Shown here piece after piece: positions 15,641-23,704 of a stretch of 64,000 nt of DNA. The position numbers and the translations under genes were made by a program. This stretch comes from Kitasatospora aureofaciens (GTDB lineage: Bacteria; Actinomycetota; Actinomycetes; Streptomycetales; Streptomycetaceae), in the NCBI RefSeq assembly GCF_001188955.3, contig NZ_JPRF03000014.1, positions 142,856 to 206,855 of the forward strand. Reading direction: 5' to 3'. The notes below the pieces were generated by a model. The model saw only the letters and a program-made list of their open reading frames with translations, ran no database searches and was not told the origin of the DNA. The stretch's first letter is position 1. The number at the start of each line of letters is the position of its first letter.

Positions 15641-17236
15641 TCAGCCCAGCTCGAACACGCCGTACGAGAAACCGTCCGCCCGCAGCTCTTCGTCCACCAC
15701 CCGCACGCCCTGCACCTCCAGCGGCCGCACCGGGCGCCCATCGCCGGTACCGTCCGCCACCCGGACCACCCCCGGCTCCCGGCGCGGGTTCACGGCGACC
15801 AGGTACCGCCCGGACCGGACGTACACCAGCGGGTACCCGGCGTGCCGCACCTCGACCCCGCCGGCCGTTCCCAGCCCCGGGTGGGCACGGCGCAGCGAGA
15901 TCAGCCGCCGGACGGTGTGCAGCAGCGACGTCGGGTCGGCCCGCTGGGAGAGCACGTCCGGCCGCCGCGGGTCCGGGTCCACCGGCAGGTAGAACCGGTC
16001 GGGAGTCGCGGCCGAGAACCCGGCCGACGGGCCCGGCACCCATTGCATCGGCGTCCGCGAGCCCGCCCGGTTGTAGCGAGGGCCGAGCACGCTGCCCTCG
16101 ACGTCCGGCAGCCCGGGCAGGTAGCGCATGCCGATCTCGTCGCCGTAGTACACCGCGGGCAGGGTCGGCCAGGTGAACAGGAAGGCGAGGGCGGGGGCGA
16201 GTTGCTCGCCCGAACGGGGGCCGGTGGCGAGCCGGGAGAAGTCGTGGTTGGCGGTGGGCAGCACGATGTACCCGTCGCCATCGGTGAGTTCGGCGGCGGA
16301 GCGCCAGGCGTCCAGGAAGGTCTGCGGGGTGCCGCGGCCCTCGGCCTCGAAGTAGCACGGGCCCTGCTGCCAGAACTCCTCCACCGTGCCGCCGCCGTTG
16401 TTCCACAGCGAGCGCAGCGGAAGGCCGTGGTCGTTCCCGCCGAAGTGCAGGAAGAAGTCCGCGTGGAACCCCGCTGAAACGGCGGCGGCCGGCTCGCCCC
16501 ACTCGGCGAGCAGCGCGGCCCGGGGGTGGGCGCGGTCCAGCCAGTCGCGCAGTTCGGTCCAGAGCTTGGCGGTCTCGACCCGGCCCGGGTCGTCCTTGAC
16601 CAGTGAGTACGCCATGTCCACCCGGAAGCCGGACACCCCCAGGTCCAGCCAGTGCGCCATGATCCCGCGCAGCGCCGCCCGGTTGGCGCGCGGGCCCTCG
16701 GCGTCCACCGGCTGGCGCCAGGGCTCCTCGGAACTACCGCGGGCGTAGCCGAAGTTGAGCGCGGGCTGGCAGTCGAAGAAGTTCGGCAGGTACCAGCCGG
16801 GGCGGCTCCCGGGTGAGGCGACGAAGCCGTCCGCCTGCCGGTCCGACCAGATGTAGCGGTGGTCGGCCCGGTCCTCGGCGGCGGCCAGGAACCAGGGGTG
16901 GCGGTCGGAGGTGTGCCCGGCGACCAGGTCGAGCAGGATCCGGATGCCCTTGCGGCGGGCGGCCTCGACCAGTGCGACCAGGTCCTCGGTGCGGCCGTAG
17001 CGCGGGGCGGGGGTGAGGTAGTCGGTGACGTCGTATCCGGCGTCGCGGAACGGCGAGGCGAAGCAGGGGTTGAGCCAGACCGTGTCCACGCCGAGCCAGG
17101 AGAGGTGGTCCAGGTGCTCGGCGATGCCGGCGAAGTCGCCGATGCCGTCGCCGTCGGAGTCCGCGAAGGTCTGGGGGTAGATCTGGTAGAGGACGGCATC
17201 GGCCAGCCAGTCGGGGCCGGGGCGGGTCGAGGTCAT
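15641..17236 (-). CDS. GH13 alpha-glucosidase/alpha-amylase family enzyme
   Basis: A 531-residue cytoplasmic-type glycoside hydrolase of family 13 with no signal peptide. A TIM barrel opens with VLYQIYPQTFADSDGDGIGD, typical of oligo-1,6-glucosidase, trehalose or alpha-glucosidase branches. The catalytic triad is visible: Asp nucleophile in GFRVDMAYSL, Glu acid/base in ALLAEWGEP, and the transition-state Asp in TANHDFSR. A beta-sandwich C domain follows from about 440. The ATG at 17236 is chosen for the GGAGG 10 bases upstream rather than longer in-frame starts. The substrate is probably a small alpha-glucan. No transporter or regulator is adjacent. Confidence 0.92.
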   Translation of the reverse strand: MTSTRPGPDWLADAVLYQIYPQTFADSDGDGIGDFAGIAEHLDHLSWLGVDTVWLNPCFASPFRDAGYDVTDYLTPAPRYGRTEDLVALVEAARRKGIRILLDLVAGHTSDRHPWFLAAAEDRADHRYIWSDRQADGFVASPGSRPGWYLPNFFDCQPALNFGYARGSSEEPWRQPVDAEGPRANRAALRGIMAHWLDLGVSGFRVDMAYSLVKDDPGRVETAKLWTELRDWLDRAHPRAALLAEWGEPAAAVSAGFHADFFLHFGGNDHGLPLRSLWNNGGGTVEEFWQQGPCYFEAEGRGTPQTFLDAWRSAAELTDGDGYIVLPTANHDFSRLATGPRSGEQLAPALAFLFTWPTLPAVYYGDEIGMRYLPGLPDVEGSVLGPRYNRAGSRTPMQWVPGPSAGFSAATPDRFYLPVDPDPRRPDVLSQRADPTSLLHTVRRLISLRRAHPGLGTAGGVEVRHAGYPLVYVRSGRYLVAVNPRREPGVVRVADGTGDGRPVRPLEVQGVRVVDEELRADGFSYGVFELG

Positions 17237-17517
17237 GGGGTGGGTCCTCCTGCCGGGTCCGGGGGCCGCGCGGGCCGAGAGCACGAGACGGGCCGGGCTG
17301 AGCCGGGAGCCGAAGGGCCGGGCCGGGCCGAGCCGGGTGCCACCGATTCTCGTCCAATCCCGGCCGTCCCGACAGCCCTCCACGCACCTTCACGGAACCA
17401 CCGCCGTACCCGCCCGCGCCCCGCCACCCCGCCCCTGACGCCCCTGACGCCCCTGCGACGCCCTCGACGCCCCGCTCCCGACGCCCTCCGCTGCTTCTTC
17501 ACCCCCGGGCGCCAGCG
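17237..17517. repeat. GC-rich low-complexity intergenic tract
   Basis: There are 281 bases between the GH13 gene and the KDPG aldolase. The left half repeats variants of GGGCCGGGC-GAGCCGGG (about 17265-17340); the right half repeats CCCCTGACG and CGACGCC-type units (about 17430-17485). I see no gene. The repeats may have arisen by slippage, and hairpins from them may act as a terminator for the aldolase operon, which ends at 17518 on the minus strand. Confidence 0.5.
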
Positions 17518-18141
17518 CTACGCCCGCGCCGCGCAGGCCCTGGTGAACTCCCGGGCCCGCCGGGTGATCTCCGCCCAGTCCCCCGCCTCGACCGCGGCCG
17601 GCGGCACCACGTCCGTGCCCGCGCACACCGCGAGCGCCCCCTGCGCCAGGAACTCGGCCGCGTTGCCCGCGTTCACCCCGCCGGAGGCCACCAGCGGCAC
17701 GTCCGGGTACGGGCCGCGCAGGTCCTTGAAGTAGCCGGGGCCGAACGACCGGGCCGGGAAGATCTTGACGGCCGCGGCGCCCAGGTCGACCGCCCGGGCC
17801 ACCTCGGTCGGAGTGAGCGCCCCCAGCACCACCGGCACTCCCCGGGCCCGCGCGGCCTGCGCGACCTCGGGCCGGCAGCCGGGGGTGACCAGGAACGACG
17901 CCCCCGCGTCGATCCCCCGCTCGGCCTGCTCCGCGGTCAGCACCGTCCCGACCCCGACCCGCCATCCGGACGCGGACGCCCGTGTCAGGTGGCCCGTCAC
18001 ATCCTGTGTGGTGTAAGTGAATTCGGTGAACCTGATACCTCCCTCGGCAAGTGCGGAGCACAGCGCGGCGGCGTCCGGGATCCGGGGCGCGCGGACCACC
18101 GCGATCACCGGGTCGTCCCACAGCTCGGAAAGGTGGTTCAT
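17518..18141 (-). CDS. eda: 2-dehydro-3-deoxy-phosphogluconate (KDPG) aldolase
   Basis: A 207-residue class I aldolase of the KDPG/KHG family, which cleaves 2-keto-3-deoxy-6-phosphogluconate to pyruvate and glyceraldehyde-3-phosphate. Seen: the GGIRFTEFTYTT strand with the catalytic Glu (about 39), and the Schiff-base Lys in AAVKIFPARSFGP (about 132), followed by VPLVASGGVNAGN. The ATG overlaps the stop of the upstream D-aminoacylase-like gene by 4 bases. It is last in a three-gene operon (dehydratase, amidohydrolase, aldolase) and would take the product of the kinase encoded in the divergent arm. Confidence 0.93.
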   Translation of the reverse strand: MNHLSELWDDPVIAVVRAPRIPDAAALCSALAEGGIRFTEFTYTTQDVTGHLTRASASGWRVGVGTVLTAEQAERGIDAGASFLVTPGCRPEVAQAARARGVPVVLGALTPTEVARAVDLGAAAVKIFPARSFGPGYFKDLRGPYPDVPLVASGGVNAGNAAEFLAQGALAVCAGTDVVPPAAVEAGDWAEITRRAREFTRACAARA

Positions 18142-19754
18142 CGGGCCAGAGTCCCTCGGTCGGTGCGGCGCAGGGCGCGCCCGGGCCGGGCGCCGGTGGT
18201 GCGACCCTGCCGGACGACGGCGGTGCCGTTGACGTACACGTACTCGATGCCCTCGGCGGGCAGCCGGGGTTGCTCGAAGGTGGCGGCGTCCCGGACCCGT
18301 CCGGGGTCGAGGAGCACCAGGTCCGCGTGGAAGCCGGGGGCGATCCGGCCGCGCCGGTCCAGTCCCAGCCGGGCGGCCGGCCTTCCGGTCATCCGGGCGA
18401 CCGCCTCCTCCAGGGTGAGCACGCCCAACTCCCTGCTGTAGTGGCCGAGGTAGCGCGCGAAGGTGCCCCAGGCGCGCGGGTGCGGCCGGGCACCGACCAG
18501 CAGGCCGTCGCTTCCGACGGTGTGCGTCGGGTGTCGCATGACCGCCCGGACGTTCTCCTCGTGCCCGACGTGCTGGAGCACGGTGGTGCCCAACTCGTCC
18601 TGGCGCAGCAGGTCGAGGAAGGTCTCCGTCCCGCCGCGCCCGTGCTCGGCGGCGAGTTCGGCGACGGTCCGGCCGACCGCCCCGGCGAGCCGCTCCGAGC
18701 GGACGCCGGAGATCTGGATCGTCGTCCAGTCGGCGACCACGCCGTGGCAGCCGTCGCTCCCCTGCTCCTCCATCGCGCACCGGATCCGCTCACGGTCCGC
18801 CGGGTCGGCGAGCCGGGCCAGGGTCGCGCCCGGGCCGCCCTCGGTGGCCCAACTCGGCAGCAGGGCAGCCAGGGTGGTGGAGCCGGGCAGGTAGGGATAG
18901 CTGTCCAGGGTGAGGTCGATGCCGTCGGCGAGTGCCCGGTCGACCAGTTCCAGCAGTTCCCCCGCCCGGCCGCGGTTGACGCCGAAGTTCATCGTGGCAT
19001 GGGTCAGGTGCAGTGCGCAGCCGGATCGCCGGGCGATCTCCACCATCTCCGCGTAGCCCTCCAACGCGCCGCGCCCGTACGAGCGTTGGTGTGGCGCGTG
19101 GAAGCCGCCGTAGGCCGCGACCACGGTGCACAGCTCGACCAGTTCGGCGGTGTCCGCGTACATCCCGGGGGTGTAGCTGAGGCCGCTGGACATGCCGACC
19201 GCGCCGTCCAGCAGGCCCTTCGCCAACTCCCGCCGCATCCGGTCGAGTTCGGCGGGAGTGGGCGCGCGGTTCTGCCAGCCCGTGGCGAGCATTCGCAGCG
19301 AGCCGTGCGGGACCAGGTAGCAGGCGTTGACGGCGGGCCGGGTGCGGTCGATCCGGTCCAGGTACCCGGCGACGTCGTGCCAGTCCCAGTCGAAGTCCGC
19401 CGGATCGCCGTTCCAGCCCGCCAGTTGGCGGCGCAGCGCGGGCAGGGTGGTGTCGTCCACCGGGGCGAAGGACAGGCCGTCCTGGCCGAGGACCTCGCAG
19501 GTGACGCCCTGGGTGACCTTGGCCGGGTGCTCGGGTTCGAGCAGCAGGGCGAGGTCGGAGTGGGCGTGCATGTCGATGAAGCCGGGGGCGAGCACCAGCC
19601 CATCGGCGTCCACTGTCGAGGGCCCGTGCAGTCCGGTGCCGATCTCGGCGATCAGCCCGTCGGCGATCCGCACATCGGCGCGGTAGCGTTCGGCGCCGGT
19701 TCCGTCGACGACCGTCGCCCCCTTGAAGACCTCACCTCTCGCCGCCTCCGGCAT
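18138..19754 (-). CDS. D-aminoacylase / N-acyl-D-amino-acid deacylase family amidohydrolase
   Basis: A 538-residue zinc amidohydrolase of the D-aminoacylase type that removes the N-acyl group from N-acyl-D-amino acids. Seen: the metal HxH in LAPGFIDMHAHSDLALLL (about 58-75), the metal-ligand Cys in TQGVTCEVLGQDG (about 89), a His in GGFHAPHQRSYGRG and another in CALHLTHATMNFG, and the catalytic Asp region SDGLLVGARPHPR. The ATG at 19754 overlaps the upstream stop by one base (TGATG). The neighbours (PLP D-amino-acid dehydratase, KDG-type kinase, KDPG aldolase, RidA) suggest the true substrate may be N-acetyl-D-glucosaminate; that is inference. Confidence 0.93.
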   Translation of the reverse strand: MPEAARGEVFKGATVVDGTGAERYRADVRIADGLIAEIGTGLHGPSTVDADGLVLAPGFIDMHAHSDLALLLEPEHPAKVTQGVTCEVLGQDGLSFAPVDDTTLPALRRQLAGWNGDPADFDWDWHDVAGYLDRIDRTRPAVNACYLVPHGSLRMLATGWQNRAPTPAELDRMRRELAKGLLDGAVGMSSGLSYTPGMYADTAELVELCTVVAAYGGFHAPHQRSYGRGALEGYAEMVEIARRSGCALHLTHATMNFGVNRGRAGELLELVDRALADGIDLTLDSYPYLPGSTTLAALLPSWATEGGPGATLARLADPADRERIRCAMEEQGSDGCHGVVADWTTIQISGVRSERLAGAVGRTVAELAAEHGRGGTETFLDLLRQDELGTTVLQHVGHEENVRAVMRHPTHTVGSDGLLVGARPHPRAWGTFARYLGHYSRELGVLTLEEAVARMTGRPAARLGLDRRGRIAPGFHADLVLLDPGRVRDAATFEQPRLPAEGIEYVYVNGTAVVRQGRTTGARPGRALRRTDRGTLAR

Positions 19755-21091
19755 CAGAAGAATGTCCTGACCAGCCCGGTGACCTTCGGCTCGGCCGCAT
19801 CCGCGGAGTCCAGCACCGGGATCGCGGTCCACTTGTCGAAGGCCGTGCACGGGTGCGAGACGCCGAGCCGCAGCACCGCGCCGATCGGCGCGAGGTCGCC
19901 CGCGTCGCGGAGGAAGGCGTGCTGGTCGTTGAGCGCGGTGATCCGCGCCGCCGCTCCCGTCAACCGGGCTCCGCCGCGCACGAGTTGCGGCTCGGGCAGA
20001 CCATCGTCGAAGGGCAGGTCGCGCTTGCCGGCGTCCAGCAGCGCCAGTTGCGGCTCCGGCCGGGAGGCCACCCGGGCCCAGCCGTGCAGCGCGCCGCGGA
20101 ACGGGGTGTCGCCGCCGCCCCGGACGAGCGGCGAGATGCCCCGGTAGAAGCCGTCGTCGTGGGCGATGTACGCGCCCGAGCGCAGCACCACGAGGGCCTC
20201 CGGCAGGGCGGCCAACTCATCGACCACCAGGTCGAAGTAGGCGCTGCCACCGGCCGAGACGACCGGCGGCACGCCGTCCGGGTAGGCGTCGGCGAGCCGG
20301 CCGTGCAGCTCGCCGAGCGCCTTCAGGTAACCGCGTACGGTGGCCAGCCCCTCGGTCGTGGCGTCGTGTGCGAGGGCTCCCTCGTAGCCGCCGACGCCGG
20401 CCAGCCGGAGGGTGGGCGCGCGCAGCACGGCGGCGGCGACCTCGACGGCCGCGTCCACGCCGCGCGCGCCGGTCCGCCCGCCCGGACCGCCGAGTTCGAC
20501 CAGCACCTCGACCGGCCGTTCGGCCCCGGCGGCGCGCAGCGCCTCGTCCATCAGCCGTACGCCCTCGCTGGAGTCGGTCCAGCAGAGGAAGGCGAAGCCC
20601 GGGTCGGCGGCCAGTTCGGCGGCGAGCCAGGCGAGTCCGGCCGGGTCGAGCAGGGTGTTGGCGAGCAGGATCCGCTGGACGCCGAAGGCCCGGGCGACCC
20701 GCACCTGCGGCAGGTTGGCGAGGGTGATGCCGTGGCTGCCGGCGGCGAGTTGGGCCTGCCAGAGTTCGGGCGCCATGGTGGTCTTGCCGTGCGGGGCGAG
20801 GGCGACGCCCGCCTTGGCGCACCAGTCGGCCATGGTGCGGACGTTGTGGTCGAGCGCGGCGCCGTCGAGGGTGAGCAGCGGGGTGCCGAGCGAGGACAGG
20901 GTGGGCCCGGTGGCCAGCCAGTCGCGGACGGTGTGGCCCCAACTCTCGGGCGGGGCCGCCTTGAACCGCCAGTCGAGGGTCTCCTCGGCCAGTGCCGCCA
21001 CCGCCCCTTCGGCGATCCCCGGCCCGGTCGCGGCGCTCGCGAAGGCGCTGCCGTCCGCCGGGCCACCGTCGCCTGCGTAGGTCTGCTCCAC
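19754..21091 (-). CDS. PLP-dependent D-amino-acid dehydratase/deaminase (D-serine dehydratase-like fold)
   Basis: A 445-residue fold-type III PLP enzyme. The N-terminal alanine-racemase-like barrel carries the PLP Lys in ALAPHGKTTMAPELW (about 93). The C-terminal D-serine-dehydratase-like domain contains SHPCTAFDKW, whose His and Cys are the zinc ligands in this family. Such enzymes eliminate water and ammonia from beta-hydroxy D-amino acids to give 2-keto acids. D-glucosaminate is a chemically equivalent substrate, yielding 2-keto-3-deoxygluconate. The GTG start has GGAGGA 7 bases upstream. It is first in the operon, facing the kinase-IclR-RidA arm across a strong inverted repeat. Confidence 0.92.
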   Translation of the reverse strand: MEQTYAGDGGPADGSAFASAATGPGIAEGAVAALAEETLDWRFKAAPPESWGHTVRDWLATGPTLSSLGTPLLTLDGAALDHNVRTMADWCAKAGVALAPHGKTTMAPELWQAQLAAGSHGITLANLPQVRVARAFGVQRILLANTLLDPAGLAWLAAELAADPGFAFLCWTDSSEGVRLMDEALRAAGAERPVEVLVELGGPGGRTGARGVDAAVEVAAAVLRAPTLRLAGVGGYEGALAHDATTEGLATVRGYLKALGELHGRLADAYPDGVPPVVSAGGSAYFDLVVDELAALPEALVVLRSGAYIAHDDGFYRGISPLVRGGGDTPFRGALHGWARVASRPEPQLALLDAGKRDLPFDDGLPEPQLVRGGARLTGAAARITALNDQHAFLRDAGDLAPIGAVLRLGVSHPCTAFDKWTAIPVLDSADAAEPKVTGLVRTFF

Positions 21092-21116
21092 CGTCTTCCT
21101 CCATCCATCATGTTGC

Positions 21117-21144
21117 AGCATGTGCAACGAGGGTTGCACATGCT
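21117..21144. promoter_or_regulatory. 28-base inverted repeat, probable IclR operator
   Basis: AGCATGTGCAAC and GTTGCACATGCT are perfect 12-base arms around GAGG. The repeat sits in the 123-base gap between the divergent dehydratase and kinase operons, 26 bases from the dehydratase start. An IclR regulator is encoded two genes away. One site here could control both arms. It is the strongest symmetric operator in the window; that IclR binds it is inference. Confidence 0.7.
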
Positions 21145-21214
21145 GGCAGCACGGTTCTAGCATCGGCGCCGGATCACGGTCAACGGACCCGACCGCAGAC
21201 GAGGAGCCCAGCAG

Positions 21215-22351
21215 ATGCCGCGACAGGACACCCCGGGCCCGACCCGCCCCGGGCCTCCGCCGACGGCCGTCTGCGTGGGCGAGTCGATGGCCGTCCTGCT
21301 GCCCGACCGCCCGGGCCCCCTGGAGGCCGTGGAGAGCTTCCGGATGTCGGTCGGCGGCGCGGAGTCCAACGTGGCCGGCACGCTGGCCGCGCTCGGCGTG
21401 CCGACCGCCTGGATCAGCCGGGTCGGTGACGACGGCTTCGGCCGCCGGCTGCTCGCCGAGGTCTCCGCCCGCGGCGTGGACGTCTCCGGCGTCACCGTCG
21501 ACCCGCACCGCCCGACCGGCCTCTATCTCAAGGAGGTCGGCGGCGCCACCGGCCACCGGCACGACCTCGGCCCCGGCCGCAGCCGCCTCCACTACCACCG
21601 GCGCGGCTCCGCGGCCGCCGCGCTCTCCCCCGCCCTGCTCGCCGATCCGGCCGCCGCCGCCCTGCTGGCGGGCGCCCGCCTGCTGCACCTGTCCGGCATC
21701 ACCGCCGCGCTCTCGGACGACTGCCTGGCCCTGCTGCGCGCCCTGCTCGCCGACCGCCGCCCGCACCGGCTGGTCAGCTTCGACCTCAACTGGCGCCCCG
21801 CGCTCTGGCGGGACCGCGACCCGGCCGTGCTGCCACAACTGCTGGACGCCGCCGGCCTGCTGCTGCTCGGCGCCGACGAGGCCCAGGACGCCTTCGGCAC
21901 CGACGAGCCCGCCGCACTGCGCCGCCGCTTCCCCTCCCCCGCCACCGTGGTGGTCAAGGACGCGGCCCGGGTGGTCACCGCCCTGGAGCGGGACGGCACC
22001 GCGGTCGCCGAACCGGCCCTGGCCGTCGAGGTGGTGGAGGCCACCGGCGCGGGCGACGCCTTCGCGGCCGGGTACCTGGCCGGCCTCCTCCGCGGCCTGG
22101 ACCAGCGCGGACGGCTGCGACTCGGCCACCTGGGCGCGGCCTGCGCGCTGACCGCCCACGGCGACCAGGCCGAGCTGCCGTCCGCCCCGGTGGTGGCTGC
22201 GCTGCTCGACGCCTCCCCGGCCGACTGGGCCGCCACCCGGGTCACCGCCGAGGGCATCACCTCCCCGGCCCTGCCCTCCGGCCGGGCCCCCGTCACGGCA
22301 CCGGCCGGGTCCCGCACCAGGCCGCCGGCCGATCCGGCCCGGGCACAATGA
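21215..22351 (+). CDS. kdgK: PfkB sugar kinase, probable 2-keto-3-deoxygluconate kinase
   Basis: A 378-residue PfkB/ribokinase-family kinase. N-terminal signature VGGAESNVAGTLAALG (about 49-64) and C-terminal VVEATGAGDAFAAGYLAG (about 273-290) with the catalytic Asp. The N-terminal FRMSVGGAESNVA form is typical of KDG kinases, which phosphorylate 2-keto-3-deoxygluconate to KDPG. A Pro/Ala tail of about 40 residues follows the fold. The ATG follows GAGGAG. It is first in the rightward arm and supplies the substrate of the aldolase in the leftward arm; substrate assigned from context. Confidence 0.9.
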   Translation: MPRQDTPGPTRPGPPPTAVCVGESMAVLLPDRPGPLEAVESFRMSVGGAESNVAGTLAALGVPTAWISRVGDDGFGRRLLAEVSARGVDVSGVTVDPHRPTGLYLKEVGGATGHRHDLGPGRSRLHYHRRGSAAAALSPALLADPAAAALLAGARLLHLSGITAALSDDCLALLRALLADRRPHRLVSFDLNWRPALWRDRDPAVLPQLLDAAGLLLLGADEAQDAFGTDEPAALRRRFPSPATVVVKDAARVVTALERDGTAVAEPALAVEVVEATGAGDAFAAGYLAGLLRGLDQRGRLRLGHLGAACALTAHGDQAELPSAPVVAALLDASPADWAATRVTAEGITSPALPSGRAPVTAPAGSRTRPPADPARAQ

Positions 22352-22388
22352 GCACGAACCGCAGCCACCCGACCGGAGCCCGAGCCCG

Positions 22389-23138
22389 ATGAGCCAGACC
22401 GTCACCCGCGCCCTGCGCATCCTCGCCCAGCTCGGCGAGGGCGAGCGCTCCCTCGACCAGCTGGCCGAGGTCCTCGGCGTGCACAAGACCACCGTGCTCC
22501 GGCTGCTCCAGAGCCTCGAGGAGGAACGGTTCGTCTACCGCGACGCGGCGTACCGCTACCACCTCGGCGCCGGCCTGTTCGCGCTCTCCGGCCTCGCCCT
22601 GGAGCAGCGCGGCATCCGCCGGATCGCCGCCCCGCACCTCGCCGAGCTGAACAACGCCACCGGCCAGACCGTGCACCTGGCGGCCTACGAGGGTGGCGAG
22701 GTGGTCTACATCGACAAGTTCGACTCCCGTCACCCGGTCAGGATGTACTCCCGGATCGGCCTGCGCGCCGCCCTGCACAGCGCCGCCGTGTCCAAGGTGC
22801 TGCTGGCCGACCTCCCGCTGCCCGAACGCCGCCGGGTGGTGGCCGGGATCGACTTCGCCCCGCACACCGAACGCACCCTCACCACGCCCGAGGCGCTGCT
22901 CGCCGAGCTGGAGAAGGTCGCCGCCCAGGGCTGGGCGCAGGACCACGCCGAGCACGAGGCCTTCATCAACTGCGTCGCCGCCCCGATCCGGGACGCCACC
23001 GGCCGGGTCGTCGCCGCCGCGTCCATCTCCGTCCCCGACGTCGTTCTCCCGTACGAGCAGGTGCTGGACCTCCTCCCGCAGCTGCTCGCCACCGCGCGCG
23101 CCGTCTCGGCCGACTGCGGCCGCCCCGAGGCCATCTGA
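22389..23138 (+). CDS. IclR-family transcriptional regulator
   Basis: A 249-residue IclR regulator. The N-terminal winged helix (about 5-60: VTRALRILAQLGEGERSLDQ and LAEVLGVHKTTVLRLLQSLE) is followed by the C-terminal effector domain (about 75-245) with the usual HLAAYEGGEVVYIDKFDS and AAPIRDATGRVVAAASISVP segments. IclR proteins in this kind of locus sense sugar acids or keto acids. It lies between the kinase and ridA in an operon (38- and 30-base gaps). The 28-base inverted repeat upstream of the kinase is its likely operator. Confidence 0.95.
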   Translation: MSQTVTRALRILAQLGEGERSLDQLAEVLGVHKTTVLRLLQSLEEERFVYRDAAYRYHLGAGLFALSGLALEQRGIRRIAAPHLAELNNATGQTVHLAAYEGGEVVYIDKFDSRHPVRMYSRIGLRAALHSAAVSKVLLADLPLPERRRVVAGIDFAPHTERTLTTPEALLAELEKVAAQGWAQDHAEHEAFINCVAAPIRDATGRVVAAASISVPDVVLPYEQVLDLLPQLLATARAVSADCGRPEAI

Positions 23139-23167
23139 CCGACCGCACCGGATCCACAAGGAGCCCC

Positions 23168-23587
23168 ATGTCCCCCGCGTCCTCCGACAAGACCGAGATC
23201 CGTACCGAGGGCGCCCCCGCCCCCGCCTGGATGTTCTCCCAGGGCGTCCGCAAGGGCCCGATCCTCCAGGTCTCCGGCCAGGGCCCGCAGGACCCGGCGA
23301 CCGGCGAGTACCTCCACCACGGCGACGTGAAGGCGCAGACCCGCCGCACCCTGGAGAACGTCAAGGCCATCGTCGAGGCGGGCGGCGCCACCATCGAGGA
23401 CGTGGTGATGTTCCGCGTCTACCTGACCGAGCGCGCCGACTTCCCGCTGATGAACGAGGCCTACGCCGAGTTCATCGAGGAGAACATCCCGCCGGGCGGG
23501 GTGAAGCCCTGCCGCACCACGGTGTTCGTCGAACTCCCCCAGGAGCCCATGCTGGTGGAGATCGACGCCCAGGCCGTCGTCGTCTGA
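23168..23587 (+). CDS. ridA: RidA-family enamine/imine deaminase
   Basis: A 139-residue RidA (YjgF/UK114) protein that hydrolyses reactive enamine/imine intermediates made by PLP dehydratases to keto acids and ammonia. The family core is GPILQVSGQGPQDPATGE, the QTRRTLENVKAIVEAGGA helix, and the C-terminal KPCRTTVFVELP with the carboxylate-binding Arg (about 120). It closes the kinase-IclR-ridA operon. Its presence fits the PLP dehydratase in the divergent arm, which must release an enamine. A strong hairpin follows. Confidence 0.95.
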   Translation: MSPASSDKTEIRTEGAPAPAWMFSQGVRKGPILQVSGQGPQDPATGEYLHHGDVKAQTRRTLENVKAIVEAGGATIEDVVMFRVYLTERADFPLMNEAYAEFIEENIPPGGVKPCRTTVFVELPQEPMLVEIDAQAVVV

Positions 23588-23601
23588 CCCGCTACCAGAG
23601 C

Positions 23602-23642
23602 CGCGAGGGCCCGGACGCCACCACGGCGCCCGGGCCCTCGCG
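23602..23642 (+). terminator. Terminator of the kinase-IclR-ridA operon
   Basis: CGCGAGGGCCCGG and CCGGGCCCTCGCG form a perfect 13-base stem, extended inside by CGCC/GGCG after a mismatch. It starts 15 bases after the ridA stop. Confidence 0.85.
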
Positions 23643-23667
23643 CACTTGCCACCGCCCCACCGGGATA

Positions 23668-23686
23668 TTAGGTTAGCCTCACCTAA
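23668..23686. promoter_or_regulatory. Iron box (DmdR1/IdeR operator)
   Basis: TTAGGTTAGCCTCACCTAA is an essentially perfect 19-base iron box, matching the DtxR/IdeR/DmdR consensus with palindromic TTAGG-TTAG and CACCTAA arms. It ends 18 bases before the DUF2470 ATG and overlaps where a promoter must lie, so iron-bound repressor should silence that gene in iron-replete cells. Confidence 0.9.
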
Positions 23687-23704
23687 CTATCAGGAGGTTC
23701 GCCC

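Noticed and set aside
17233..17502. Small Arg/Gly-rich open frame in the 17.2-17.5 kb gap
   Set aside because: It is only a read-out of the GC-rich simple repeats, with no family-like sequence and no ribosome site.
21092..21214. DasR (GlcNAc regulator) site in the catabolic locus
   Set aside because: No TGGTCTAGACCA-like element; the only strong palindrome is the IclR candidate.
19754..22492. A 912-codon open frame extending the dehydratase gene through the kinase on the minus strand
   Set aside because: The real gene starts at the GTG at 21091 behind GGAGGA; the rest is a shadow of the kinase gene and of the operator region.
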